Assembly (NCBI GenBank): GCA_001871325.1 | Contig: MNVA01000242.1 | Coordinates: 1 to 34,105 of the forward strand | Direction: 5' to 3' | Length of the DNA: 34,105 nucleotides | DNA from: Ignavibacteria bacterium CG1_02_37_35 | GTDB lineage: Bacteria; Bacteroidota; Ignavibacteria; Ignavibacteriales; Ignavibacteriaceae | Shown: positions 1 to 8,444 of the stretch, piece by piece | Layout: each line of letters opens with the position of its first letter | How positions within the stretch are numbered: the stretch's first letter is position 1 | Notes under the pieces: model-generated | The model's database searches: none | The model's input: the letters and a program-made list of their open reading frames with translations, nothing else | What the model was told of the DNA's origin: nothing | Made by a program: the position numbers and the translations under genes

Positions 1-1113
1 GCCGGCGTGCGTCTGGATATTTTCAATCCTAATAGTTTTATCCTTAGCGATCCCTCCGACCCGGATATCAACAATCCAATACGCCCTGAAAATAAGAACG
101 CTTCGTTATCGGATAGACAATCATATTGGTATAAAGATGCCAAGGTGAAGTATCAGTTTAGCCCCAGATTGGGGATTGCCTTCCCTATAACTGATAAAGG
201 CGTTATTCACTTTTCGTACGGACATTTTTTCCAGCTTCCTTCTTACGAACTGCTTTACTCTAATCCTAATTTTAAACTTGCGGATGTTTCAGGAAACGCT
301 GGGTTAGTTGGAAACGCAGATTTGAAACCGCAAAAAACGGTAAAGGGAGAAATTGGTTTGCAACAGCAAATTGGGGACGATATCGCCGTTGACGTAACCA
401 TGTTTTTCGAGGATTTCCGCGATCTCATCGGTACGCAAACCAATGATATTTTAGTATTCGGCGGGGCAAAATCATACAGTCAATACGCGAATTCTGATTT
501 TGGATTTTCAAAAGGTATCATCGTTAAGTTCGAAAAACGTTTTTTTGGCGGTCTTGCGGTGAATCTGGATTATACTTACGCAGTTACTAAAGGAAATGCC
601 TCGAATCCCGCAGATGCAAGAAATGCAGTTTTAGGCGGGGCTGCACCGGAGACTTTTATTACCCCGTTAGATTGGGATCAGACTCATACGCTAAACATTG
701 TAGCCGCGTACACCGTCCCGGATAATTACGGTTTTTCGATCATCAGTAATTTTTATTCGGGACAACCTTATACTCGTCAACCAAACAAAAATACATTAAT
801 TACCCAAAACGCTTTCCCTAAAAACAGTGATAACAAGCCAAGTGTTTTCAATATTGATATTAGGGCTTATAAAGATTTCAAAATTGATAATTACAAAATT
901 TCTATATTTGTTAAAGTTTATAACTTGCTTGATCTCGATAATCCGAGAGGAGTATACGGAGATACCGGCGACCCGTTGTTTACGTTTGGAAAGTTGGATG
1001 CGCAGAAGGTCAATCCACTCATGTATTACAATTCTTTGGATGAACTTTATACTAACCCAACATATTTTTCAGAACCGCGAAGAGTTGAACTCGGCGCGTC
1101 CTTTAACTTTTAA
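1..1113 (+). CDS. TonB-dependent receptor, C-terminal part (5' end outside window)
   Basis: The reading frame is open from the first base of the window, so this is the 3' portion (about 370 codons) of a longer gene. The protein has the look of an outer-membrane beta-barrel: alternating aromatic/hydrophobic strands, many Tyr/Asn/Gly turns, and a stretch 'PRLGIAFPITDKGVIHFSYG' followed by FQLPSYELLY that is typical of TonB-dependent receptor barrels in Bacteroidota. It ends RRVELGASFNF with a terminal Phe, the usual barrel-insertion signature. The family imports or binds large substrates at the outer membrane using TonB energy; the plug domain and any carboxypeptidase-like N-terminal domain would be upstream. 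It is followed after 18 bases by a large secreted protein and then a PorV-like protein, so the three are probably one operon. The substrate cannot be told from the sequence. Confidence 0.85.
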   Translation, partial: AGVRLDIFNPNSFILSDPSDPDINNPIRPENKNASLSDRQSYWYKDAKVKYQFSPRLGIAFPITDKGVIHFSYGHFFQLPSYELLYSNPNFKLADVSGNAGLVGNADLKPQKTVKGEIGLQQQIGDDIAVDVTMFFEDFRDLIGTQTNDILVFGGAKSYSQYANSDFGFSKGIIVKFEKRFFGGLAVNLDYTYAVTKGNASNPADARNAVLGGAAPETFITPLDWDQTHTLNIVAAYTVPDNYGFSIISNFYSGQPYTRQPNKNTLITQNAFPKNSDNKPSVFNIDIRAYKDFKIDNYKISIFVKVYNLLDLDNPRGVYGDTGDPLFTFGKLDAQKVNPLMYYNSLDELYTNPTYFSEPRRVELGASFNF

Positions 1114-1131
1114 TCCTAAGGCTAAGTAGAT

Positions 1132-4100
1132 ATGAATAAAAAATATTATCAAAATTTACTACTCATCTTTGTTCTTGCGGTCGGCAGCCTGCTTGCCCAA
1201 AGAAGTGACCCGAATTTAAGAAGAGTCGGTTTTCATAAAGGAAATAGAGTTGCCATTTCCTTCTATAATGATGGACAAATTTCCGGTTTTAATTCCGGCG
1301 TAGATATTCGCGGAGAATGGCCCCGCGGTTCCGGCGAAAATTATATCGGAGATTGTATCCCATTAATTGGGGTTGAATTTGTTAATATGAACGGAGATAC
1401 ACTCCACTCTGTAACTATTTCACGTGGTCCGAGAAATGGGCAAGCGGCTGAAAAAAATCCTATCTATAATTATTTTTGGGGCTTTAACCCGATCCCCGGT
1501 TTTAATAACCCTGCTTATGAAAGTAAAGTCGCTCAAGAAGGGATAGCGATGAGCCATCTCCAGGGAACGTGGCCTCTCGGCGGCTGGCGCGATCACCCCG
1601 ATTGGACTGACGCAAAAGGTAATTCAGAGTGGGATGGTTATTTCGGACGCGGACTAATTAATGCCGATCAAGAAAGCTACTATTGGGCAGATGACCAATG
1701 GGACGATCAATTTAATGGCGCTGATAATGTGGCAAATTTGAATGCAACTCTTTTCCAACCTGACTCTTCAGACGCAACCCGTCATGGTATGGGTTTGCAA
1801 TTAGCTGTTCGCGGGTTTCAATGGGCTAGCTTCTTAGCCGAAAATACAATTTTTTGGTTGTATGATATTAAAAATGAAGGAACTTACAATTTCAAAAAAG
1901 CTGATTTTGGTACCGTCGTTGGTACCTTAGCCGGTGGCGACGGAGACAGCGGAGACGACTTAGGCTATTTTGATATTGATGCATGGATAACTTATTCATG
2001 GGATAATGACGGGGTCGGCAACCACGGTCAAAAAGTTGGTTATGTCGGCTACGCATTCCTCGAATCTCCTGGTAATCCTTTTGATGGTATTGATAATGAT
2101 GACGATTCTCCTAATCCGCTTGCAAAAACGTTCATCAAGGCGGACTTTGATACCGCGGGTGTGATCTATAAAGCAGGAGATAATGTTGTTCTCATTGACC
2201 CTCTAACTTATGTAAGAAGTTTACATCCTGTAGTTAGCCCTGTTGACACCGTTTACTCTATGGGAAACCGGTTCATTATTACCGCCGGAGTATCAAAATT
2301 TCGGGAGGGACACATCGCATCATGGTCACAGGACAGGAAAATCGCGTACCCGGATCCCTCCGCTTATGATGGCATTGATAACGATCTCGATGGCTTAATT
2401 GATGAAAATGAATCAATTGATTTTTTAACAAGAAACGCAAAAGGTCTTTTAGGGTTACGCTATAAGGATTATAAAAATAACATTGCCGTTGATGATCCGT
2501 TGATTGATGAAAAAAGAGATAACCCGGCGGGGAATATGATTTCAAGTTATGTTCCTAATCCCGATGGAAATGTTGTTTTGAAACTGCACTATGCCGGTGA
2601 CGAAGATGGTGATTGGGACCCTTCTGTTGATGACGTTGGTTCTGACGGCGTTGGAAAAGATGACGCAAATTATATTAGGCCCGATGCAGACGGTACGGAA
2701 GGAAATGGAATTCCAGACCAGGGTGAACCAAATTTTGGCAGAACCGACCCGCACGAATCTGATCAAATCGGGTTAACAAGTTTTAACTTCTTCAACCAGC
2801 AAGCATCCCCAGATTTAAGTGATGACCAAACCGTTTGGACGAGAATGTTCCCCGGCAGATTTGATGTCGTTCCTCCAACGCCGATGGATGGAGACTTTAT
2901 TTATGCTTCAGGTTATTTCCCATTAAAAGCTAACCAAACCGAAAGATTCTCTGTCGCGCTTCTTTTCGGTGTTGATTATAGTGATATTACAAGAAGTAAA
3001 ATTATTGTTCAACAAATTTATAACGCGGGATATAAATTTCCGCAACCTCCAAGAAAACCGAAAATTACGGTAACTCAGGAAGATGGAAATGCAGTTATTT
3101 ATTGGGATGGAGAACCTGTAGAAAATTCTAAGGATTTTATTTCCAAGAAAAAGGATTTTCAAGGGTATAAAATTTATCGCGCAACCGATGCTGGATTTAT
3201 AGATTCCCGCCAAATTACCAGCGCACTGGGAACGTTATCATTTGACAAACCGCTTGTACAATACGATCTGAAAGACAGTATTTCGGGATTCTTTTATCCC
3301 TCAGCCGCTCTCATGGAACAAGTTGGAGGTACAACCTACTACCTCGGAAGCAACACGGGTATCATTAATAGGTTTATAGATTCTACAGTAATGAAAGGAC
3401 AAACCTATTATTACGCAGTTTGCGCTTATGACGCCGGTGATGCAAAGTTAGATATTTTCCCTTCGGAAAACTCTAAGTATATTGATAGAACTTCTTCCGG
3501 ACAAATTGTTACCGATGACAATACCGGCTATATTACTCCCGGATTCCGCCCAACAGGATACGCACCTGCAAAACTTGGTTTGCTGCAAAAATCAGCAAAC
3601 TTTAGAGGAACTGGAACTGTTCAGGTTGAGCTGATTGATGACCACGCGGTACATGCAAATAATCAATATCAAATTGCTTTTCAGGATACTGCCCTGCAAG
3701 GGTATACCTCAAATTGGTCATTAATAGATTTAGTAACTCCTGATACTGTGCAGATTCCGTCACTGAGCGCACAGTACATCGTTAAACCCGGTGAAATCAT
3801 TACCGTACCGAAAGGAGTTGAAATTGTAGTTAACGGAGATAGTAGAACAACCGATACGACGATTTATGCCGGGACTATGGATACCTTAGTAAATAAAAGC
3901 ACAAAGTTCAACGGCGAAACTAAAGTTGTACACGGCTTTAGACTTCAACTCTATAATGAAGACGTGATTAAAACCGATACTGCAAAATCGAGATTTGAAG
4001 GTATCACTTCATCGCCCCCGCCTCCTTATATTTTTAGAGTCTTCCCGCCTCCTTCGAGCAAACCCAGTTTGGAAGGAATTGCTATGCCGTACGATTATCA

Positions 4101-4788
4101 ATTTGAATTTTCAAACGCTATAGTTGATACGTCAGTAGCAGATACGTTAGGGACCAATACCGCAGGAAATAGAGTAACGGCGAAAGAGGTTACTTTCAGG
4201 GTTAAAAATCTCACGACAGGCAACTATATAAACTTTGTCTATTTCAAGACCGGAACGGTAAGCACCAGCCATAATGTTATCTTTAAGGAAGAAATAGAAG
4301 GAACTCCCTACCGGACATTTAATGTGATTTTTCAATATGGTACAGCGAATGCGCCGATAGAATCCCAGGGATTCTTACGAATTTATACTACCAAACCTTT
4401 CAATAGAGTTGATCAAATAACCTTCTCAATTGATCCGGCAAGTATAAATAATGATCTCGCAAAAAGCGATCTCGATAAAATTAAAGTTGTTCCCAATCCT
4501 TACGTAGTAACTCACGTTGCTGAATCAAGGTTATCGAGTACGCAGACAAGCGGTAGAGGTGAAAGAGAAATCCGGTTTACAAGGATTCCTCCGGGTTCAA
4601 AAATCTCCATCTTTACCGTGCGTGGTGAATTAGTGAAAACATTAAATCACGATGATCTGTTTGTTGGCGATGTTTATTGGAATCTACGAACTGAGGAAAA
4701 CCTTGACGTAGCGTTCGGCGTATATGTATTTGTAGTGGATGCGCCGGGTATCGGAACCAAAATTAGCAAATTTGCTCTCATTAAATAA
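1132..4788 (+). CDS. Large secreted protein with Ca-binding-type Asp loops, Fn3-like region and T9SS/FlgD-like C-terminal domain
   Basis: A 1218-residue protein starting with a clear signal peptide (MNKKYYQNLLLIFVLAVGSLLAQ region, cleavage probably after LLA-Q). Asp-rich loops resembling thrombospondin-3/EF-hand calcium loops occur near residues 318 (DGIDNDDDS), 413 (DGIDNDLDGLIDENE) and 490 (DEDGDWDPSVDD). Around 639-780 is a fibronectin-III-like segment (PRKPKITVTQ ... YYYAVCAYDAGD). The last 100 residues start with VVPNPYVV and run through a beta-sandwich (KISIFTVRGELVKTL ... WNLRTEENLDVAFGVYVFVV) ending in Lys. This resembles the C-terminal sorting or FlgD-Ig-like domains of T9SS cargo in FCB bacteria. 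It sits 13 bases before a PorV-like gene, which fits a T9SS role. I do not recognise a catalytic domain; the central 500 residues are uncharacterised. Secretion through T9SS is inference. Confidence 0.75.
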   Translation: MNKKYYQNLLLIFVLAVGSLLAQRSDPNLRRVGFHKGNRVAISFYNDGQISGFNSGVDIRGEWPRGSGENYIGDCIPLIGVEFVNMNGDTLHSVTISRGPRNGQAAEKNPIYNYFWGFNPIPGFNNPAYESKVAQEGIAMSHLQGTWPLGGWRDHPDWTDAKGNSEWDGYFGRGLINADQESYYWADDQWDDQFNGADNVANLNATLFQPDSSDATRHGMGLQLAVRGFQWASFLAENTIFWLYDIKNEGTYNFKKADFGTVVGTLAGGDGDSGDDLGYFDIDAWITYSWDNDGVGNHGQKVGYVGYAFLESPGNPFDGIDNDDDSPNPLAKTFIKADFDTAGVIYKAGDNVVLIDPLTYVRSLHPVVSPVDTVYSMGNRFIITAGVSKFREGHIASWSQDRKIAYPDPSAYDGIDNDLDGLIDENESIDFLTRNAKGLLGLRYKDYKNNIAVDDPLIDEKRDNPAGNMISSYVPNPDGNVVLKLHYAGDEDGDWDPSVDDVGSDGVGKDDANYIRPDADGTEGNGIPDQGEPNFGRTDPHESDQIGLTSFNFFNQQASPDLSDDQTVWTRMFPGRFDVVPPTPMDGDFIYASGYFPLKANQTERFSVALLFGVDYSDITRSKIIVQQIYNAGYKFPQPPRKPKITVTQEDGNAVIYWDGEPVENSKDFISKKKDFQGYKIYRATDAGFIDSRQITSALGTLSFDKPLVQYDLKDSISGFFYPSAALMEQVGGTTYYLGSNTGIINRFIDSTVMKGQTYYYAVCAYDAGDAKLDIFPSENSKYIDRTSSGQIVTDDNTGYITPGFRPTGYAPAKLGLLQKSANFRGTGTVQVELIDDHAVHANNQYQIAFQDTALQGYTSNWSLIDLVTPDTVQIPSLSAQYIVKPGEIITVPKGVEIVVNGDSRTTDTTIYAGTMDTLVNKSTKFNGETKVVHGFRLQLYNEDVIKTDTAKSRFEGITSSPPPPYIFRVFPPPSSKPSLEGIAMPYDYQFEFSNAIVDTSVADTLGTNTAGNRVTAKEVTFRVKNLTTGNYINFVYFKTGTVSTSHNVIFKEEIEGTPYRTFNVIFQYGTANAPIESQGFLRIYTTKPFNRVDQITFSIDPASINNDLAKSDLDKIKVVPNPYVVTHVAESRLSSTQTSGRGEREIRFTRIPPGSKISIFTVRGELVKTLNHDDLFVGDVYWNLRTEENLDVAFGVYVFVVDAPGIGTKISKFALIK

Positions 4789-4801
4789 CGGAGTTTGAGA
4801 G

Positions 4802-5809
4802 ATGAGAAAACTTTTTATAATAAATTTATTGATCTTTGTTACCGCATTTTCATTTGCACAAACGAAAGTTGGTTCAACTGCAGCACCATTCTTAAACATT
4901 GGAGTTGGTTCCCGACCGGTAGCAATGGGCGGCGCATTTTCTGCGACGGCAAATGATATTACTTCGCTCTATTGGAACCCTGCCGGTATCTCACGAATTG
5001 AAGGAAACGAAGCCTTCTTCGCTCATACAAAATGGTTTGCAGATATAACGTATAATTGGGCCGGAGCCTCATTAAATCTCGGAGATCTCGGTGCAGTTGG
5101 TTTAAGTTTAACTTATCTGGATTATGGAAAAATGGAAGTTACAACCATGCGTGAACCAGATGGAACAGGTGAGATGTTCTCGGCAAAAGATTATTCCCTT
5201 GCCGTAACTTACGCGTACAATTTAACCGATCGTTTTTCCATCGGCGGTAATCTTAAATACATTAATGAATCCATTTGGAATTCCTCAGCTTCTGCAGTTG
5301 CAGTTGATCTCGGAATCCTTTTTAATTCGGATCTTTATGGTTTAAGAATGGCTGCTACTATTACTAACTTCGGTACTGATATGCGTATGGACGGAAAAGA
5401 CCTCTACGTGCTGCACGATATTAACTCTACTATTTATGGAAATAATGAGCAAATTCTTGCAACCTTAAAAACGGATGACTTTCCGCTTCCTTTAACATTT
5501 AGAGTTGGTGTTGCGATGGATGTACTTAGTACCGAAGAACACCGCTTTACCGTTGGTGTTGATGCTCTCCATCCGAATGACAACTCTGAAGCATTGAACG
5601 TTGGCGCTGAATATGTTTTTGAGAACATGATCTCCGTGCGCGGCGGATACAAATCATTATTTCTCACAAACTCCGAAGAAGGTTTAACACTTGGCGTTGG
5701 ATTAATGTACGAGTTCTTCCCCGGTCTCGGCGTATCACTTGATTACGCTTACCAGGATTTCGGAATGTTAAAAAATACCCAGCACTTCTCAATGGGTATA
5801 AAGTTCTAA
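4802..5809 (+). CDS. PorV/PorQ-like (UPF0164 family) outer-membrane protein
   Basis: 335 residues with a signal peptide (MRKLFIINLLIFVTAFSFAQ) followed at once by the hallmark N-terminus of the PorV/UPF0164 family: GVGSRPVAMGGAFSATANDI then LYWNPAGIS. The rest is a barrel of the FadL-like type, ending in QHFSMGIKF. In T9SS organisms PorV is an outer-membrane partner that receives cargo from the translocon; many Ignavibacteria carry multiple paralogues next to large secreted proteins. Here it directly follows such a protein with a 13-base gap, so it may serve that cargo. It is the last gene of the operon: a strong hairpin terminator begins 20 bases after its stop. The family assignment is firm; the cargo link is inferred from position. 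Confidence 0.85.
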   Translation: MRKLFIINLLIFVTAFSFAQTKVGSTAAPFLNIGVGSRPVAMGGAFSATANDITSLYWNPAGISRIEGNEAFFAHTKWFADITYNWAGASLNLGDLGAVGLSLTYLDYGKMEVTTMREPDGTGEMFSAKDYSLAVTYAYNLTDRFSIGGNLKYINESIWNSSASAVAVDLGILFNSDLYGLRMAATITNFGTDMRMDGKDLYVLHDINSTIYGNNEQILATLKTDDFPLPLTFRVGVAMDVLSTEEHRFTVGVDALHPNDNSEALNVGAEYVFENMISVRGGYKSLFLTNSEEGLTLGVGLMYEFFPGLGVSLDYAYQDFGMLKNTQHFSMGIKF

Positions 5810-5829
5810 ACGAACATTTCATTAAATTG

Positions 5830-5860
5830 AAAAAGGCATATCATTTTGGTATGCCTTTTT
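5830..5860 (+). terminator. Intrinsic terminator closing the TonB receptor / PorV operon
   Basis: A perfect 11-bp inverted repeat (AAAAAGGCATA at 5830-5840 and its complement at 5850-5860) surrounds a 9-base loop; the right arm ends in a T run. The A tract on the left arm and T tract on the right could let it work in both directions. It lies between the PorV-like gene and mod and also shows that the TTG at 5827 is not the mod start. Confidence 0.9.
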
Positions 5861-5928
5861 TGTTTTTAAAGTTAAAAAATCATGCACTGTTTTGCCTTTA
5901 TAAACAAAATTTAATTAAATTTCTATTG

Positions 5929-8442
5929 ATGAAAGGAAAATCTTTAGACATACAGCAAAACCAGTTGGAAAAACTGAAACAACTTTTTCCCGAAGCCATT
6001 ACAGAGGGAAAAGTTGATTGGGAAAAACTTCAAGCGTCGTTGGGGAAAGAAAACATCGAATTCCAAAACGAACGTTATGTTTTGAATTGGGCTGGCAAGA
6101 CCGACGCTTTTAAAATTTTACAACAATCAACCACAGCAACACTTAAACCTTGTCCAGGTGAAGGTATAAACGATGGCTTTCTCCCCTCTCCATTTGGAGA
6201 GGGGTCGGGGGTGAGGTCCGAGAATGTTTTTATTGAAGGGGAAAACCTTGAAGTACTGAAAGTATTGCAGAAGTCCTACTACGGCAAAATAAAATGTATC
6301 ATCATTGATCCCCCTTACAACACCGGTGGCGACAGTTTTATCTATCCCGATAAGTTTAGCGAAAAGAAAGAAGATTACCTTAAACGCATTGGCGAAAAAG
6401 ACGAAGAAGGGTACTTGCTGAAAGAGGGATTCTTCCGAAAGAGCAGCAAAGAAAGCGGACATTATCACAGCAACTGGTTAAGTATGATGTATCCCCGCCT
6501 CTTTCTTGCAAAAAATCTTTTGCGCGATGATGGAGTAATCTTCGTTCACATTGATGATAACGAAGTGCATAATCTTCGGCTGATAATGAATGAGATTTTT
6601 GGAGAGGAGAATAATTTAGATAGAGGAATTTTAACTTGGATAAATAAAGGAAGTACTAAAGGATTTAATAGAATAGTAAAAAATCATGAATATATCCTTG
6701 CTTACGGCAGACAGGCTGAAAACGTTAATAGTTTATATGGTAAAAATTACCCGGATAAACTCGCTGAATTAGAACATTATTGTTATAATGCACCAAACCC
6801 TGGAAATCCTACTTGTGAAATTACTTTCCCTGCTGGTTTGAAAATATATGGAAAGGAAAATGTTGATTTTGAAAAGGAAGTGGGTGATGAGGTAAAATTA
6901 GAAATTGTAAGTCAAAAAATGGAATTCAAAAATGGAGAGTTGGTCAATGATGTTATTTTAAGAGGTTCATTTCCATATCGTAATCAAATAGAAAAATTTT
7001 TCAAAAACATACTTATAGGAATTCCAACGCTTGACTATAAAGGTCAAGAATGGGAAGAAATATTTTTTAACAGTAAAGGATTACCACGATACAGAAAAAA
7101 AAGGAATACTTTAATTATTAGCTCTGTAATTGATGAATCTGAAATTCCCAATTTTGGATCTGAGGACATCAAAGAGTTGTTTATAAAAAAAGAAATTTTT
7201 ACTTTTCCTAAACCAGTACAACTCGTAAAACATATTTTAAAATTTTTTACTACTGATACTGATATTATTATTGATTTCTTTGCCGGTTCAGCCACAACCG
7301 CCCAAGCCGTTTTAGAACTTAACAAAGAAGATGGAGGTAACCGTAAATTTATTCTTGTACAACTACCTGAGAAATGCGCTGAGGAAAGCGAAGCATACAA
7401 AGCGGGCTACAAAACCATTGCGGAGATTGCAAAGGAAAGAATAAGAAGAGTAATAAGAAAATTGACCTCACCCCCAACCCCTCTCCAGATGGAGAGGGGA
7501 GATAAAAGCGGAAAATATTTTCATAATTTGTTTATGGATGCTTCTCCAACAATATTCGAAAACGCTCATCAATTACGATTGACTGATAAAACTGAAGCGG
7601 AAGAAAAACTTTGGCAGCAATTGCGAAATAGAAAAGTCGAAAATTGTAAATTCAGAAGACAGCACCCGTTGGGAAAATTTATCGCAGATTTTTATTGTCA
7701 CGAAAATAAATTGGTCATCGAAGTTGACGGTGGTTACCATAATGAAAAGGAACAACAAGAACACGATGAGGCAAGGACGCAGGTTATAAATGAATTTGGC
7801 ATATCAGTCATGCGTTTTACCAATGACGAGGTTTTGAATAATATCAAATCTGTAATAGAAAAAATTACAAACGCGCTTAAAAACAACAGCGGCACAAATA
7901 ATTTAAAAACTCCCTCTCCATTTCAAACTCCCTCTCCATTTCAAACTCCCTCCCCATTTCAATCTCCCTCTCCATTTCAATCTCCCTCTCCATTTCAATC
8001 TCCCTCTCCATTTCAATCTCCCTCTCCATTTGGAGAGGGCCGGGGTGAGGTCGGTTTTAAGGTATTCAAACTCTCCTCTTCTAATTTCAAAATATGGAGG
8101 GGCAGTGAAATAACGGAAGATAATTTAGAAACTCAGTTGGACGCATTTACAAACCCGGTAAGAGAAGGCAGCGAAAAAGAAAACATGCTTTACGAGCTTA
8201 TGCTGAAAGCTGGATATTTGCTCACCGACAAAGTAGAAGAGAAAGAAAAATATTATACTGTAAACGATGGTGAACTAATTATTGCACTTGAAGAAATGAA
8301 TGTAGCCTTAATTGAAAGAATAATTTCAGCTAAACCTAAAAAGGTTATTACTCTTGATAAAATCTTTACCGGTAACGACCAGTTGAAAACAAACACAGTT
8401 CTGCAAATGCGTGATGCGGAAATTGATTTTAAAACGATATAA
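5929..8442 (+). CDS. mod: Type III restriction-modification methyltransferase (Mod) with an embedded DUF559 nuclease module
   Basis: DNA adenine-N6 methyltransferase of the beta class, which also supplies target recognition for the Mod-Res complex. From ATG 5929 it has 837 residues. Catalytic motif DPPYNTGG is at 127-134 and the AdoMet motif FFAGSATTAQAV at 450-461, the beta order; the target-recognition region lies between. The C-terminus (GFKVFKLSSSNFKIW ... MRDAEIDF) is normal for Mod. An extra ~196 residues (about 512-708) split RRVIRKL from GFKVFKL and contain a DUF559/Vsr-like nuclease fold (DASPTIFENAHQLR; KFRRQHPLGKFIADFYC; IEVDGGYH with D587, E598, D600). Without it the length would be about 640, usual for Mod. 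A further ~12-residue insertion (LPSPFGEGSGVRS) precedes ENVFIEGENLEVL. I chose ATG 5929 because an upstream in-frame TTG at 5827 would be read through the terminator. It is the first gene of a four-gene operon. Family call is very sure; whether the enlarged enzyme is active is unknown. Confidence 0.93.
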   Translation: MKGKSLDIQQNQLEKLKQLFPEAITEGKVDWEKLQASLGKENIEFQNERYVLNWAGKTDAFKILQQSTTATLKPCPGEGINDGFLPSPFGEGSGVRSENVFIEGENLEVLKVLQKSYYGKIKCIIIDPPYNTGGDSFIYPDKFSEKKEDYLKRIGEKDEEGYLLKEGFFRKSSKESGHYHSNWLSMMYPRLFLAKNLLRDDGVIFVHIDDNEVHNLRLIMNEIFGEENNLDRGILTWINKGSTKGFNRIVKNHEYILAYGRQAENVNSLYGKNYPDKLAELEHYCYNAPNPGNPTCEITFPAGLKIYGKENVDFEKEVGDEVKLEIVSQKMEFKNGELVNDVILRGSFPYRNQIEKFFKNILIGIPTLDYKGQEWEEIFFNSKGLPRYRKKRNTLIISSVIDESEIPNFGSEDIKELFIKKEIFTFPKPVQLVKHILKFFTTDTDIIIDFFAGSATTAQAVLELNKEDGGNRKFILVQLPEKCAEESEAYKAGYKTIAEIAKERIRRVIRKLTSPPTPLQMERGDKSGKYFHNLFMDASPTIFENAHQLRLTDKTEAEEKLWQQLRNRKVENCKFRRQHPLGKFIADFYCHENKLVIEVDGGYHNEKEQQEHDEARTQVINEFGISVMRFTNDEVLNNIKSVIEKITNALKNNSGTNNLKTPSPFQTPSPFQTPSPFQSPSPFQSPSPFQSPSPFQSPSPFGEGRGEVGFKVFKLSSSNFKIWRGSEITEDNLETQLDAFTNPVREGSEKENMLYELMLKAGYLLTDKVEEKEKYYTVNDGELIIALEEMNVALIERIISAKPKKVITLDKIFTGNDQLKTNTVLQMRDAEIDFKTI
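6181..6218 (+). repeat. Palindromic repeat copy inside mod, N-terminal part
   Basis: A hairpin-forming sequence (CCCCTCTCC-ATTT-GGAGAGGGG, perfect 9-bp stem) followed by TCGGGGGTGAGGTC. It nearly matches the right end of the DUF559 module at 8017-8052 in the same orientation, and the reverse complement of the left end at 7464-7500. It is translated as LPSPFGEGSGVRS just before the conserved ENVFIEGENLE block of Mod, so it adds a short peptide without disturbing the frame. Similar palindromes are familiar to me from other Bacteroidota genomes, but I cannot count copies here. Confidence 0.8.
7464..8052. mobile_element. DUF559-nuclease insertion element within mod, bounded by inverted palindromic repeats
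   Basis: The interval begins GACCTCACCCCC and ends CGGGGTGAGGTC, inverted ends matching at 11 of 12 positions. Each end continues into the same hairpin (left: CCCCTCTCC-AGAT-GGAGAGGGG; right: CCCTCTCC-ATTT-GGAGAGGG). Between them lie a DUF559 endonuclease-like domain (roughly 7531-7880) and six 18-bp tandem repeats. Comparison with the usual Mod layout places the insertion between RRVIRKL and GFKVFKL. No target-site duplication is visible, and 589 bp is not a multiple of three, so the exact edges are approximate or target bases were lost or gained. No transposase is present. An internal ATG at 7534 could in principle start a free nuclease, but I see no ribosome binding site for it. Confidence 0.6.
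7909..8016 (+). repeat. Six tandem 18-bp repeats in mod coding TPSPFQ/SPSPFQ
   Basis: Six consecutive 18-base units (consensus WCTCCCTCTCCATTTCAA, at 7909, 7927, 7945, 7963, 7981, 7999) encode three TPSPFQ and three SPSPFQ hexapeptides. A seventh partial unit at 8017 runs into the palindrome of the element's right end (SPSPFGEG). The units look like expansions of the palindrome's left arm. Because 18 is a multiple of three, copy-number change would alter the length of a Pro/Ser-rich linker without shifting the frame. Confidence 0.95.
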
Positions 8443-8444
8443 CA

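Noticed and set aside
5827-5928. Extended start of mod at TTG 5827
   Set aside because: The extra 34 codons are the translated hairpin terminator plus AT-rich leader and bear no resemblance to Mod N-termini; ATG 5929 gives the usual start.
7909-8016. Phase-variable on/off switch of mod by repeat slippage
   Set aside because: The unit is 18 bp, a multiple of three, so loss or gain cannot shift the frame; only linker length would vary.
7909-8034. Short repeats considered as a CRISPR array
   Set aside because: The 18-bp units are directly adjacent without spacers and lie in frame within mod.
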